NCBI GenBank assembly: GCA_009995705.1
Contig: JAADBR010000188.1
Span: forward strand, 1 to 9,456
DNA from: Microcystis aeruginosa W13-11
GTDB taxonomy: Bacteria; Cyanobacteriota; Cyanobacteriia; Cyanobacteriales; Microcystaceae
Direction: 5' to 3'
DNA: 9,456 bases
The stretch's first letter is position 1. The number at the start of each line of letters is the position of its first letter. Of this stretch, positions 1-6,011 are shown one piece after another. A program made the position numbers and the translations under genes. The notes under the pieces were generated by a model, which saw only the letters and a list, made by a program, of their open reading frames with translations, was not told the origin of the DNA and did no database searches.

Positions 1-113
1 ATTTGGAGAGATTGGCAAGGGTTCTTTTTTTGACTTGATCTCCTTCTTTTGTAGGACTCTCGAAGAAGAACAGCGGGGGGGGAGTTACGGTTAGGAACTT
101 TTTCTATATACAT
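1..113 (-). pseudogene. IS1634-type transposase, 5' part only, frameshifted
   Basis: The reverse strand from 113 reads MYIEKVPNRN, then SPPAVLLRESY, which resembles the N-terminus I know from IS1634-family (IS4-like DDE) transposases in cyanobacteria. After the Tyr codon (51-53) the matching continuation KEGDQVKKRTLANLSK lies in another frame. The switch falls at an AAAA run (47-50), so one extra A would explain it. Uncorrected, the first frame gives a lysine/arginine/serine-rich peptide without family resemblance and runs off the left edge with no stop. Only about 38 codons are inside the window, so the DDE catalytic core cannot be seen. There is no Shine-Dalgarno sequence before the ATG. 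Family assignment is from remembered motif similarity; the frameshift is directly visible if that assignment is right. A sequencing error in the A run is the main alternative. Confidence 0.65.
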
Positions 114-121
114 GTGCTATC

Positions 122-151
122 ATTCTAGCAGATAGAGAGAATTCTTGTCCA
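122..151 (-). promoter_or_regulatory. Possible sigma70-type promoter of the transposase gene
   Basis: On the minus strand TGGACA (146-151) and TAGAAT (122-127) are separated by 18 nt, each 4-5 matches of 6 to the consensus. Transcription would begin near 115, only a couple of bases before the ATG at 113, so the mRNA would be nearly leaderless. That agrees with the missing ribosome binding site but also weakens the call. Confidence 0.3.
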
Positions 152-194
152 TTAAGAAATGTTACAAATTACATGGGTACATTAAGAAAAGTTA
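150..194. repeat. 15-nt direct repeat, period 30
   Basis: CATTAAGAAATGTTA (150-164) recurs as CATTAAGAAAAGTTA (180-194), one mismatch, exactly 30 nt apart (about three helical turns). It lies in the upstream part of the putative insertion sequence and may be a transposase-binding or regulatory array. TTACA occurs twice between the copies (162-166 and 169-173). Confidence 0.5.
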
Positions 195-202
195 AGGGGG
201 TG

Positions 203-218
203 TATCCATTGATGGATA
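203..218. repeat. Short palindrome TATCCAT-TG-ATGGATA
   Basis: Two 7-bp arms are separated by 2 nt. The spacing fits a dimeric protein-binding site better than an RNA hairpin. No function can be assigned; it may sit within the IS end, whose outer boundary I could not fix because the other IS end is outside the window. Confidence 0.4.
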
Positions 219-258
219 AGGGTTTTCGGCTATTGTGGTATATATGTATGGGGGAAGT

Positions 259-420
259 TCAGATATATGGATTGCCCACTCTACAAACTTTAATGTAATT
301 AACCAAATGGTAATAAATAATAATATTTTCTTTGATTTCTATGTTTTTTAAATAAGGATTTCCTTCGCGGACAATTTGTTCTAGGTGTTGGCTTAAGCGA
401 TCGCTAAGAAGATCAAACAT
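259..420 (-). CDS. Doubtful small ORF, 53 residues, possibly truncated
   Basis: An ATG at 420 opens a 53-codon frame on the minus strand that begins MFDLLSDRLSQHLEQIVREG and contains a HIP1 octamer (398-405) in its early codons. The first 30 or so residues read like an ordinary charged, helical protein start, while the rest (IIIYYHLVNYIKV and onward) is AT-rich and less convincing. No Shine-Dalgarno sequence precedes the ATG. It points toward the IS at the left edge, so it could be the head of a gene interrupted by that insertion. I do not recognise the family, and chance is a real alternative. Confidence 0.25.
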   Translation of the reverse strand: MFDLLSDRLSQHLEQIVREGNPYLKNIEIKENIIIYYHLVNYIKVCRVGNPYI

Positions 421-529
421 TGATGGCAGCAGATAATTTAATCAAAAGAGCCAATGGATAGAGAAACTGAGGGAAAAATCGGGGAAAATAATAATTGTTA
501 ATTATAAAATATTCTGTGGAGCTAAAATC
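421..529. promoter_or_regulatory. Leader and ribosome binding site of the amine oxidase
   Basis: AT-rich upstream region with a possible -10 hexamer TATAAA (503-508) and no convincing -35. GTGGAG (516-521) lies 8 nt before the ATG at 530 and supports that start. Nothing else was recognised here. Confidence 0.4.
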
Positions 530-1912
530 ATGACAAATCTTCAGTGGACTAGCTATGAATGTATCGTGGTCGGGGCAGGATTAGCAGGATTAGTCGCTGC
601 GCGGAATCTCCGGAGGCAAGGTCATCAAGTTCTGGTGATCGAAGCGCGAAATCGTTACGGTGGTAGAATGTCTGGTCAATATCTCCCCTCCGGACAGTGG
701 ATCGATCGAGGTGGTCAGTGGGTGGGTCCAACCCAAGAGCGTTTTTTAGCCCTCCTTGATGAGTATAAAATACGTCGTTTTCCCTCTCCCAATGAGGGAA
801 AAACCGTCCTAGTGTTCAACAACAAACGCTATGAATTCAATGGTTTTTTTCAAGGTTTCCACGAGGGAGAAGTACCCGATATCGGCGCGGCAGAATTGCA
901 AGATGCGATGTCAGCATGGGCGCGTTTTCAAGAACTAGCCAAAACCCTACCTTCTGGTTATCCTCAAAGCAACGATTACACCAAAAAACTAGACAGTAAA
1001 ACTTTTGCTCAGTGGATTGAAGAAAACACCACCACAGATTTTGGTCAATGGTATTTTGCTTATATGGTGCGTGCAGTGGGTTTTCTCGGGCCAGCCGAAC
1101 CCCAGCAAGTCTCACTGCTGCACGTTCTTTGGGGACAAAATTGCGCCGCTCAAGCTGAACATCCAGAAGCTGAACTGATCCATGGCGGAGCGGGACAAAT
1201 TCCCGACAAGATCGCGGCGGAATTAGGAGAGCGAATTCGACTGGGGGAACCGGTTGTTCGCCTTAATTATGACTCGGCCGGCGTGACCATAGAAACTACT
1301 CAGAACACTTTTACCGCCCAATTTGCCATCATTGCCATGCCGCCCCATCTTGCCGGCCGCATTATTTATAATCCCCCGCTGCCACCCCAGCGAGAACAAC
1401 TAACCCAACGAGTACCGATGGGATGCTGCGCTAAAATCCTGATTTCCTATGAGCAACCTTTCTGGCGAAAACAGGGACTAGCGGGAGTTGCTCAAGGGAA
1501 TTGTCAATGGTTGGAACTCTGTGCTGATAGTTCCGATCCCGAAACCGGCGTCGGGGTAATCGCCACCTTTGTGGTTGGCGATCGCTATATTCGTTGGCGC
1601 TCCATGAGTAGTCCGGCACGGCGTGCCGCCGTCCTCTCGGATTTAGCTATTTATTTCGGTCAAGAGGCTCTTTTTCCGGTCAGTTACGATGAAGTGGATT
1701 GGCCTGGGGATCCGTGGACTGGTGGCGCCTATTCCGCCTTTATGCCCCCCGGAGTCTGGACAAGTTTCGGCGAGGCTCTTTTTACTCCCGTTGGACCGAT
1801 TCACTGGGCCGGAACGGAAATGGCCGATCGCTGGCCCGGATTTTTTGAGGGAGCGATCCGCAGCGGTGAGGCAGCGGCCGATCAAATCGCCTTGCTTTTG
1901 CGGGAAAAATGA
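530..1912 (+). CDS. Flavin monoamine oxidase family protein
   Basis: Predicted FAD-dependent amine oxidase, which would oxidise an amine to an imine with release of hydrogen peroxide and then aldehyde plus ammonia. The substrate cannot be read from sequence. The 460 residues match the family's usual length. The N-terminal Rossmann fold shows GAGLAG (15-20), the ribose-binding Glu38 and GGR (44-46). A conserved lysine of the family fits K302 in PMGCCAK. The C-terminal flavin site is WTGGAYSAFMPPG (396-408), WAGTE (426-430) and EGAIRSGE (440-447), closely parallel to human MAO-B. At the position of MAO-B's covalent flavin cysteine (SGGCY) this protein has Ala400, so FAD should be bound non-covalently, as in many bacterial members. 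There is no signal peptide, so it is likely cytoplasmic. GTGGAG 8 nt upstream supports the start. It converges on the next gene with 77 nt between and no clear terminator. Polyamine or aromatic amine oxidation, or an amino-acid oxidase role, are all possible. Confidence 0.88.
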   Translation: MTNLQWTSYECIVVGAGLAGLVAARNLRRQGHQVLVIEARNRYGGRMSGQYLPSGQWIDRGGQWVGPTQERFLALLDEYKIRRFPSPNEGKTVLVFNNKRYEFNGFFQGFHEGEVPDIGAAELQDAMSAWARFQELAKTLPSGYPQSNDYTKKLDSKTFAQWIEENTTTDFGQWYFAYMVRAVGFLGPAEPQQVSLLHVLWGQNCAAQAEHPEAELIHGGAGQIPDKIAAELGERIRLGEPVVRLNYDSAGVTIETTQNTFTAQFAIIAMPPHLAGRIIYNPPLPPQREQLTQRVPMGCCAKILISYEQPFWRKQGLAGVAQGNCQWLELCADSSDPETGVGVIATFVVGDRYIRWRSMSSPARRAAVLSDLAIYFGQEALFPVSYDEVDWPGDPWTGGAYSAFMPPGVWTSFGEALFTPVGPIHWAGTEMADRWPGFFEGAIRSGEAAADQIALLLREK

Positions 1913-1989
1913 GCATTTACAGGGCTAGGACACCTTTTAGGTCAAAAACATCATAGTCAAGTTTCGTCGGCTAATAGGGCAAAAAAATC

Positions 1990-4515
1990 CTAAATCATCA
2001 CTATTTCGCCCTGGTAATGTTCGACGAAATACTGCACACGATGACGATATTCTTTAATTGTCCGATCGACCCATTCCCGCTGCTCACTGTTGGCATAGAT
2101 ATGTACTAAAGGTTCTCCGGCATCGGGTAAAATCAATACCCAGTCATCATTAAGGGGATTAATCACCTTCACCCCATCGACCAACTCTAGATTATCGGTA
2201 GCGTGAGTCTCCACCAGATAGCGCATCAAGGATCCCTTTACTTTCCAAGGACAACGCACCGCCGTATTCTTATTGTAAATGCGCGGCAACTCGGCCCGCA
2301 CCTGAGCTAGAGAACGTTCCTGAATGGTTAACATCTCCAAAAGTTTGGCCACGCTGAACATGGCATCAAAACCGGGATGTAATTGCGGAAAAATAAAGCC
2401 AGTTTGCCCAGATCCTCCTAAAACCACATTAGGATTAGTTTGACATCCTTCCATTAAAGCGCCAGGACTGGCTTTTGTCCGCACCACCCGGCCATCGTGA
2501 CGACGTGCGATCTGTTCCACGGCACTAGAAGCATGAACCGGCACTACCACTGTACCGCGAGGATGGGCGGTCAGAATTGTATTCACCATTAGAGCAGTTA
2601 ATTGTTCCCCGCGAATCGATAAACCACTCTCATCGACGAGGACTAATTGTTCCCCGTTGGCCGAAACCTGTACACCTAAGTTCGCTTTCAGGGCCTCCAC
2701 CACATGGCCCAATTGATGGATCAGTAACTCTCTTTCCTGCATGGAAAGAGCATTCTGACGTAAACTGGCATTGAGAACCACGGCATCACAGCCAAATTTG
2801 GCCAGTAATTCCGGTAAAATTGCCCCCGAGACTCCGTAGGCGTAATCAATGACGATTTTGGAACTACTATTGCGAATCGCCTCCACATTTAGCTGAGTTT
2901 CAAAGGTTTTGCGGTAATTATCGAGAATATCAGCTGGATAGGACATACTGCCGATTTCCTGCATTCCCACCCGTCGCAGATCTTCTTTAAAATAAGCCCC
3001 TTCGATTTTCTTTTCCCTCGCTTTGGAAACATTAATTCCTTTTTCGTCTAAAAACTCGATTAAGAGAAAATCCGGGCGATCGGGATGGATACGGACGTGA
3101 ATGCCACCGACTACGTTTAATTTAGACACTAAAGTCCTGGAAATCGGTAAAGCATTCGCTTGTAGGTTTTGGATATTCACCCCCACGGACATTAAACCGG
3201 CAATCAGCGATCGACTGACCATGCGCGAGACACTACGTTGATCCCGGGAGACGATTACCGTTGACCCCGGTTTGAGGATGGAACCGTAGGCTGCCCCCAG
3301 TTTAACGGCGAATTCGGGCGTGATATCGATGTTAGCGAGTCCCGATACTCCTCGTTGCCCAAAGAGGTTCTTATGGGCAGTATTTCCCCAAATCAGGTTA
3401 ATATTGAGGATAGCTCCCGATTCGATCTGTTTACTCGGCCAGACTCTGACTCCGGAGTTGATCTGCGCTTCTTCCCCGACGATCGATAATTGTCCGATCA
3501 CCGCACCTTCGTGTACCTGGGCCCGTCGATCGATTCTAGTTCCTCTAGCGATCGTACAAGCGGCTAAATTGACCTCATCCCCGATCACCACACCATTCCA
3601 GAGGATGGGACGTTTCAGATCGGAACCAGCGCCGATGGTGACATTATCGCCGATAACCGAACCCCTCTCGATCAGAACATTTGCACCAATACGGCAGTGA
3701 TTGCCGATCATGGCCGGGGCCTCAATCTGGGTGCTAGGATCGATATAGGTATTAGTGCCGACCCACACTCCGGGGGATGTTTCTCGATAGGGAAATTCCA
3801 GGTTAACTTTGCCGGATAAAGCGTCGTATTGCGCTTCTCGGTAGGCCTCCAGATGACCGACATCGCACCAATAACCATCGGCTACATAACCATACATAGG
3901 TTCGCCCCTTTGCAGCAGCAGCGGAAACAAATCTTTAGAAAAGTCAGCTTCTTCTTTGTCGGGGAGATAATCGAGAACTTCTGGTTCGAGAATATAGGTT
4001 CCGCTGTTGACGGTATCGGAAAAAATCTCGCTGGTGGATGGTTTTTCGATAAAACGGCGAATTCTGCCTTCTTTGTCGGTAATCACTACCCCAAATTCGA
4101 TCGGATTGGCAACTCGCGTCAGGACGAGGGTTGCTTTCGAGTTTTTACCTTTATGGAATGCGATCGCTTTTTGTAGGTCAAAATCGGTGATACTATCGCC
4201 ACTAATCACCAGAAAGGTATCATCTAACCATTCGGCAATATTTTTCACACATCCTGCGGTGCCTAGAGGTTGATCCTCCTCGACCGCGTAGGTAATTTTT
4301 ACCCCAAAGTCGCTGCCGTCTTGAAAGTAGTCGCGCATGACATCGGGAAGATAGTGCAGGGTGATGATAATTTCGGTAATGTCATGCTTTCGTAGTAAAT
4401 TAATAATATGTTCGGCGATCGGACGGTTGAGAATCGGAACCATCGGTTTGGGAAGATCACAAGTAAGCGGACGTAATCTTGTCCCTGAACCACCTGCCAT
4501 TAGTACCGCCCGCAT
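1990..4515 (-). CDS. Mannose-1-phosphate guanylyltransferase / phosphomannomutase-like fusion
   Basis: An 841-residue, three-part protein. Residues 1-235 form a sugar-phosphate nucleotidylyltransferase: GGSGTRLRPLT (8-18), K23-P24, ISGD (104-107), EKP (157-159), GYWCDVGH (214-221). Residues about 250-375 are hexapeptide repeats of a left-handed beta helix. Residues about 385-841 follow the phosphohexomutase fold. The first part would make an NDP-sugar, by family GDP-mannose, for cell-surface polysaccharide or glycoconjugates; the exact sugar is not proven by sequence. In the mutase half the catalytic TASHNP motif is replaced by VRIHPD (474-479), the metal loop DGDxDR by SANGEQ (618-623), and the phosphate loop SGTEP by DAGEP (798-802). 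That half is therefore probably non-catalytic, perhaps regulatory or structural. A strong GGGAGGAAG ribosome site lies just before the ATG. Transcribed divergently from the gene at 4722. Cyanobacterial proteins of this architecture are usually annotated simply as mannose-1-phosphate guanylyltransferase. Confidence 0.87.
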   Translation of the reverse strand: MRAVLMAGGSGTRLRPLTCDLPKPMVPILNRPIAEHIINLLRKHDITEIIITLHYLPDVMRDYFQDGSDFGVKITYAVEEDQPLGTAGCVKNIAEWLDDTFLVISGDSITDFDLQKAIAFHKGKNSKATLVLTRVANPIEFGVVITDKEGRIRRFIEKPSTSEIFSDTVNSGTYILEPEVLDYLPDKEEADFSKDLFPLLLQRGEPMYGYVADGYWCDVGHLEAYREAQYDALSGKVNLEFPYRETSPGVWVGTNTYIDPSTQIEAPAMIGNHCRIGANVLIERGSVIGDNVTIGAGSDLKRPILWNGVVIGDEVNLAACTIARGTRIDRRAQVHEGAVIGQLSIVGEEAQINSGVRVWPSKQIESGAILNINLIWGNTAHKNLFGQRGVSGLANIDITPEFAVKLGAAYGSILKPGSTVIVSRDQRSVSRMVSRSLIAGLMSVGVNIQNLQANALPISRTLVSKLNVVGGIHVRIHPDRPDFLLIEFLDEKGINVSKAREKKIEGAYFKEDLRRVGMQEIGSMSYPADILDNYRKTFETQLNVEAIRNSSSKIVIDYAYGVSGAILPELLAKFGCDAVVLNASLRQNALSMQERELLIHQLGHVVEALKANLGVQVSANGEQLVLVDESGLSIRGEQLTALMVNTILTAHPRGTVVVPVHASSAVEQIARRHDGRVVRTKASPGALMEGCQTNPNVVLGGSGQTGFIFPQLHPGFDAMFSVAKLLEMLTIQERSLAQVRAELPRIYNKNTAVRCPWKVKGSLMRYLVETHATDNLELVDGVKVINPLNDDWVLILPDAGEPLVHIYANSEQREWVDRTIKEYRHRVQYFVEHYQGEIVMI

Positions 4516-4582
4516 GACTTCCTCCCAAGGCTATCTTTTCGCCGTTTTTAAATAGTTTTTGCAAATTCTGGCTTTAGTTTCC

Positions 4583-4600
4583 CTATCTCGATCGAGCTAG
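4583..4600. promoter_or_regulatory. 18-bp near-perfect palindrome between divergent genes
   Basis: CTATCTCGATCGAGCTAG is self-complementary except for one mismatched base pair. It lies 68 nt upstream of the fusion gene's ATG and 122 nt upstream of the small membrane protein, where an operator for either would be expected. The core CTCGATCGAG also resembles a HIP1 variant, so chance enrichment is possible. Confidence 0.35.
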
Positions 4601-4721
4601 TTCCTAACCGGCATTCTAACACCCTCTCCCAGATTCAGGACAATATTTTCTTTTCCCAAGTCGGCAAAACCCAAGCTTAAAATGGGAGATGTGAATTGTC
4701 TAAATCTAAGGATGAGATGGC

Positions 4722-4913
4722 ATGGAACTGGTGATTTTTCTCTTAATAATCTTTTATGGTTTCGGTGGTTGGAAGTTCTGGAATGGGTACAGAAGCACTA
4801 ACTTTAGTTCCAGTTTACCCAATCGTTTAGCTTTAACACTGTTCTGGCCGCTTCTGTGGGCTGTTAATCCCGCCTACCGCAAGAATTTTAGAAAAGCCTT
4901 CAAGGGCAAATAA
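4722..4913 (+). CDS. Small hydrophobic protein, 63 residues
   Basis: Unidentified small membrane protein. Residues 2-15 (ELVIFLLIIFYGFG) form a hydrophobic helix, a second aromatic, hydrophobic stretch covers about 36-49 (LALTLFWPLLWAV), and the tail is strongly basic (YRKNFRKAFKGK, 52-63). By the positive-inside rule the C-terminus should face the cytoplasm. AAGGA (4708-4712) lies 9 nt before the ATG, and a -10-like TAAAAT is at 4678-4683. I believe similar short ORFs recur in cyanobacteria but cannot name a family. Divergent from the sugar-nucleotide fusion gene and followed at 165 nt by tRNA-Arg. No function is assigned. Confidence 0.6.
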   Translation: MELVIFLLIIFYGFGGWKFWNGYRSTNFSSSLPNRLALTLFWPLLWAVNPAYRKNFRKAFKGK

Positions 4914-5020
4914 AATTAACATACTGCCAAGGTTGCGGCCATAAAAAAGAAAGTAGCTGGGTATCGAGGTGTTTTTTAGCCGATTAGTCGAGATTACCCC
5001 CCCAAAAAAACCCCTAAATA

Positions 5021-5051
5021 ATCCACGGCAATCAACAGTTTAGCCGTGGAT
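5021..5051. repeat. Perfect 9-bp inverted repeat upstream of tRNA-Arg
   Basis: ATCCACGGC (5021-5029) pairs with GCCGTGGAT (5043-5051) around a 13-nt loop. On the minus strand it is followed, after about 10 nt, by a run of seven T (5004-5010), so it is at best an imperfect terminator in that direction. On the plus strand no T run follows. It overlaps the likely tRNA promoter. Confidence 0.5.
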
Positions 5052-5061
5052 GTCTTATCAT
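5032..5061 (+). promoter_or_regulatory. Possible tRNA-Arg promoter
   Basis: TCAACA (5032-5037) and TATCAT (5056-5061) with an 18-nt spacer lie 16 nt before the tRNA's first base. Matches are 4 of 6 and 4-5 of 6 to the sigma70 consensus. The hexamers fall partly inside the inverted repeat at 5021-5051. Confidence 0.35.
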
Positions 5062-5077
5062 GGTTAGGGAAAAAATT

Positions 5078-5151
5078 GGGGTCGTAGCTCAGTTGGATAG
5101 AGCGAGTGCCTCCTAAGCACTAGGCCGCCGGTTCGATCCCGGCCGATCCCG
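5078..5151 (+). tRNA. tRNA-Arg (anticodon CCU)
   Basis: A full cloverleaf can be drawn. Acceptor stem: GGGGTCG (5078-5084) with CGATCCC (5144-5150), one G-T pair. D arm: GCTC/GAGC (5087-5103). Anticodon stem: AGTGC/GCACT (5105-5109, 5117-5121), with the seven-base loop CTCCTAA. Variable loop: five bases (5122-5126). T arm: GCCGG/CCGGC around TTCGATC (5127-5143). The anticodon CCT (5112-5114) decodes AGG, a minor arginine codon. The discriminator is G (5151). The terminal CCA is not encoded (CCT follows), as is common in cyanobacteria. Five T residues directly follow (5154-5158) and may aid termination. Confidence 0.96.
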
Positions 5152-5158
5152 CCTTTTT

Positions 5159-5186
5159 CAGTGATCAGTGATTAGTAAACAGTGAA
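5159..5186 (+). repeat. Degenerate heptamer tandem repeat (STRR-like)
   Basis: Four consecutive 7-bp units CAGTGAT, CAGTGAT, TAGTAAA, CAGTGAA directly follow the tRNA. Short tandemly repeated heptamers of this kind are a recognised feature of cyanobacterial genomes. The 145 nt after it, up to 5329, hold no convincing gene; the minus strand has only a 39-codon frame (ATG at about 5276) that ends inside the repeat. Confidence 0.6.
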
Positions 5187-5329
5187 AAGATACTGGGAAA
5201 CTGCTATTTATAGAGCTTTTCACGTTACTGAGGTATCGACAAGTTTTGCCAACAAAAGACTTAAACTCCTTGCCCATGACTCATTCTGATGAAAACTGCC
5301 ATAGCATAAAATGAACGTTATCACAATAT

Positions 5330-5367
5330 CTACGGGCTTAATTAAGCCCGTAGGCACGGCTACGGGC
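5330..5367 (-). terminator. Overlapping alternative hairpins after the coiled-coil gene
   Basis: CTACGGGC occurs at 5330-5337 and 5360-5367, and its complement GCCCGTAG at 5346-5353 lies between them. The middle arm can pair with either outer arm. One pairing is the perfect 22-bp palindrome 5331-5352 centred on AATT, the other a hairpin with 8-bp stem and 6-nt loop (5346-5367). It begins 13 nt beyond the stop codon of the minus-strand gene at 5380, where a transcript end is expected, but it has no T run, so a factor-dependent terminator, mRNA-stabilising element or small repeat element are all possible. Confidence 0.4.
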
Positions 5368-5379
5368 AACTTCTAGAGG

Positions 5380-5655
5380 TTAGGCTTGATCGCTTCTGTT
5401 CTCGTTAATCTGTCGGATGATTTCAATCATTTGAGCGTGTCGACCATCCATTCTCTCTAGATGTCGGTAAAAATCGGCTTGAGTCTCATAAAAATCTGAT
5501 TGTGCGCTTGCTATTCGAGCTAGGTAATCATAAAGCCCTTTTTTCTCTTGTTTCCGTTCTTCGCGGTCACTAGCGACGGCATCAGCTAGGGATTGAATAG
5601 CGCGAGCGTTCGATTCCACTATTTTCTCGATCCGATCTAATCTGTCTTCTGACAT
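5380..5655 (-). CDS. Small coiled-coil protein, 91 residues
   Basis: Hypothetical soluble protein. Residues 3-35 are heptad-like (RLDRIEKIVESNARAIQSLA and on), residues 31-40 form a charged linker (REERKQEKKG), and residues 42-88 form a second predicted helix (DYLARIASAQSDFYETQADF and on). Two spaced DFY tripeptides (54-56, 61-63) suggest an internal seven-residue repeat. There is no membrane segment, cysteine or enzymatic motif. TAGGAG 8 nt before the ATG supports the start. Short coiled-coil proteins beginning like this (MSEDRLDRIE) are frequent in cyanobacteria, often near accessory genes, but their role is unknown to me. Inverted repeats flank it on both sides (5330-5367 and 5696-5722). 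Oligomerisation is the only function I would infer. Confidence 0.7.
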   Translation of the reverse strand: MSEDRLDRIEKIVESNARAIQSLADAVASDREERKQEKKGLYDYLARIASAQSDFYETQADFYRHLERMDGRHAQMIEIIRQINENRSDQA

Positions 5656-5695
5656 TTTGGTAAACTCCTAATAGACTAATTCTTTGCCCCCCAGC

Positions 5696-5722
5696 CCCCC
5701 ACCGATGCCCGTCGGATGGGGG
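5696..5722 (-). other. GC-rich hairpin in the leader of the coiled-coil gene
   Basis: CCCCCACCGA (5696-5705) pairs with TCGGATGGGGG (5712-5722) around a 6-nt loop, with one bulged base. It lies 40 nt upstream of the ATG at 5655 and would fold in that gene's 5' leader. No T run follows it in the direction of the gene, so read-through is expected. Confidence 0.4.
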
Positions 5723-6011
5723 AATAACTTTAATTATGGGCTTTTCGATGCCAACGCTGATCCGATTCCCTAAATTCCCACTGTAATGCCCACATCCAGC
5801 AGGTTATTTTGAATATTTTTTATTTAACCTAACCCAGTCATAGAAAGGCTTACAGCTATTTAAGTATTTTTGTCTAAATCTCTCATGGGGGAGATATTGG
5901 ATTGGCAAAATAATCTGCTGGGAGTAGCTCGTTAAGTATATATACTCACATCATCAAGTGCTGAATGTGGGGTAATGCGATCTCATCAGGAGTCTTAATC
6001 TTTACTGCTAT
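5723..6011. other. Gene-poor stretch with a possible coding remnant
   Basis: No ORF with a start codon is convincing. On the minus strand 5804-5950 is open for 48 codons without an ATG and reads like protein (for example LPHERFRQKYLNSCKPFYDW), so it may be a decayed gene end or part of a dispersed repeat. AGTATATATACT (5935-5946) is a perfect palindrome. After the stop of the next gene (6012) the same frame stays open for another 21 codons, which I regard as chance. Confidence 0.3.

Noticed and set aside
161..175. Possible HLR1 (RpaB) high-light regulatory site with two TTACA elements
   Set aside because: The two TTACA cores are 7 nt apart, not the 10 nt of the known HLR1 direct repeat, and the flanking gene is a transposase.
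5161..5278. 39-codon minus-strand ORF (MGKEFKSFVGKTCRYL and on) after the tRNA
   Set aside because: It ends within the heptamer repeat and has no convincing family resemblance; more likely a dispersed noncoding repeat.
5001..5367. Inverted repeats and heptamers as a CRISPR array
   Set aside because: Repeat units are unlike each other, with no regular spacers and no cas genes nearby.
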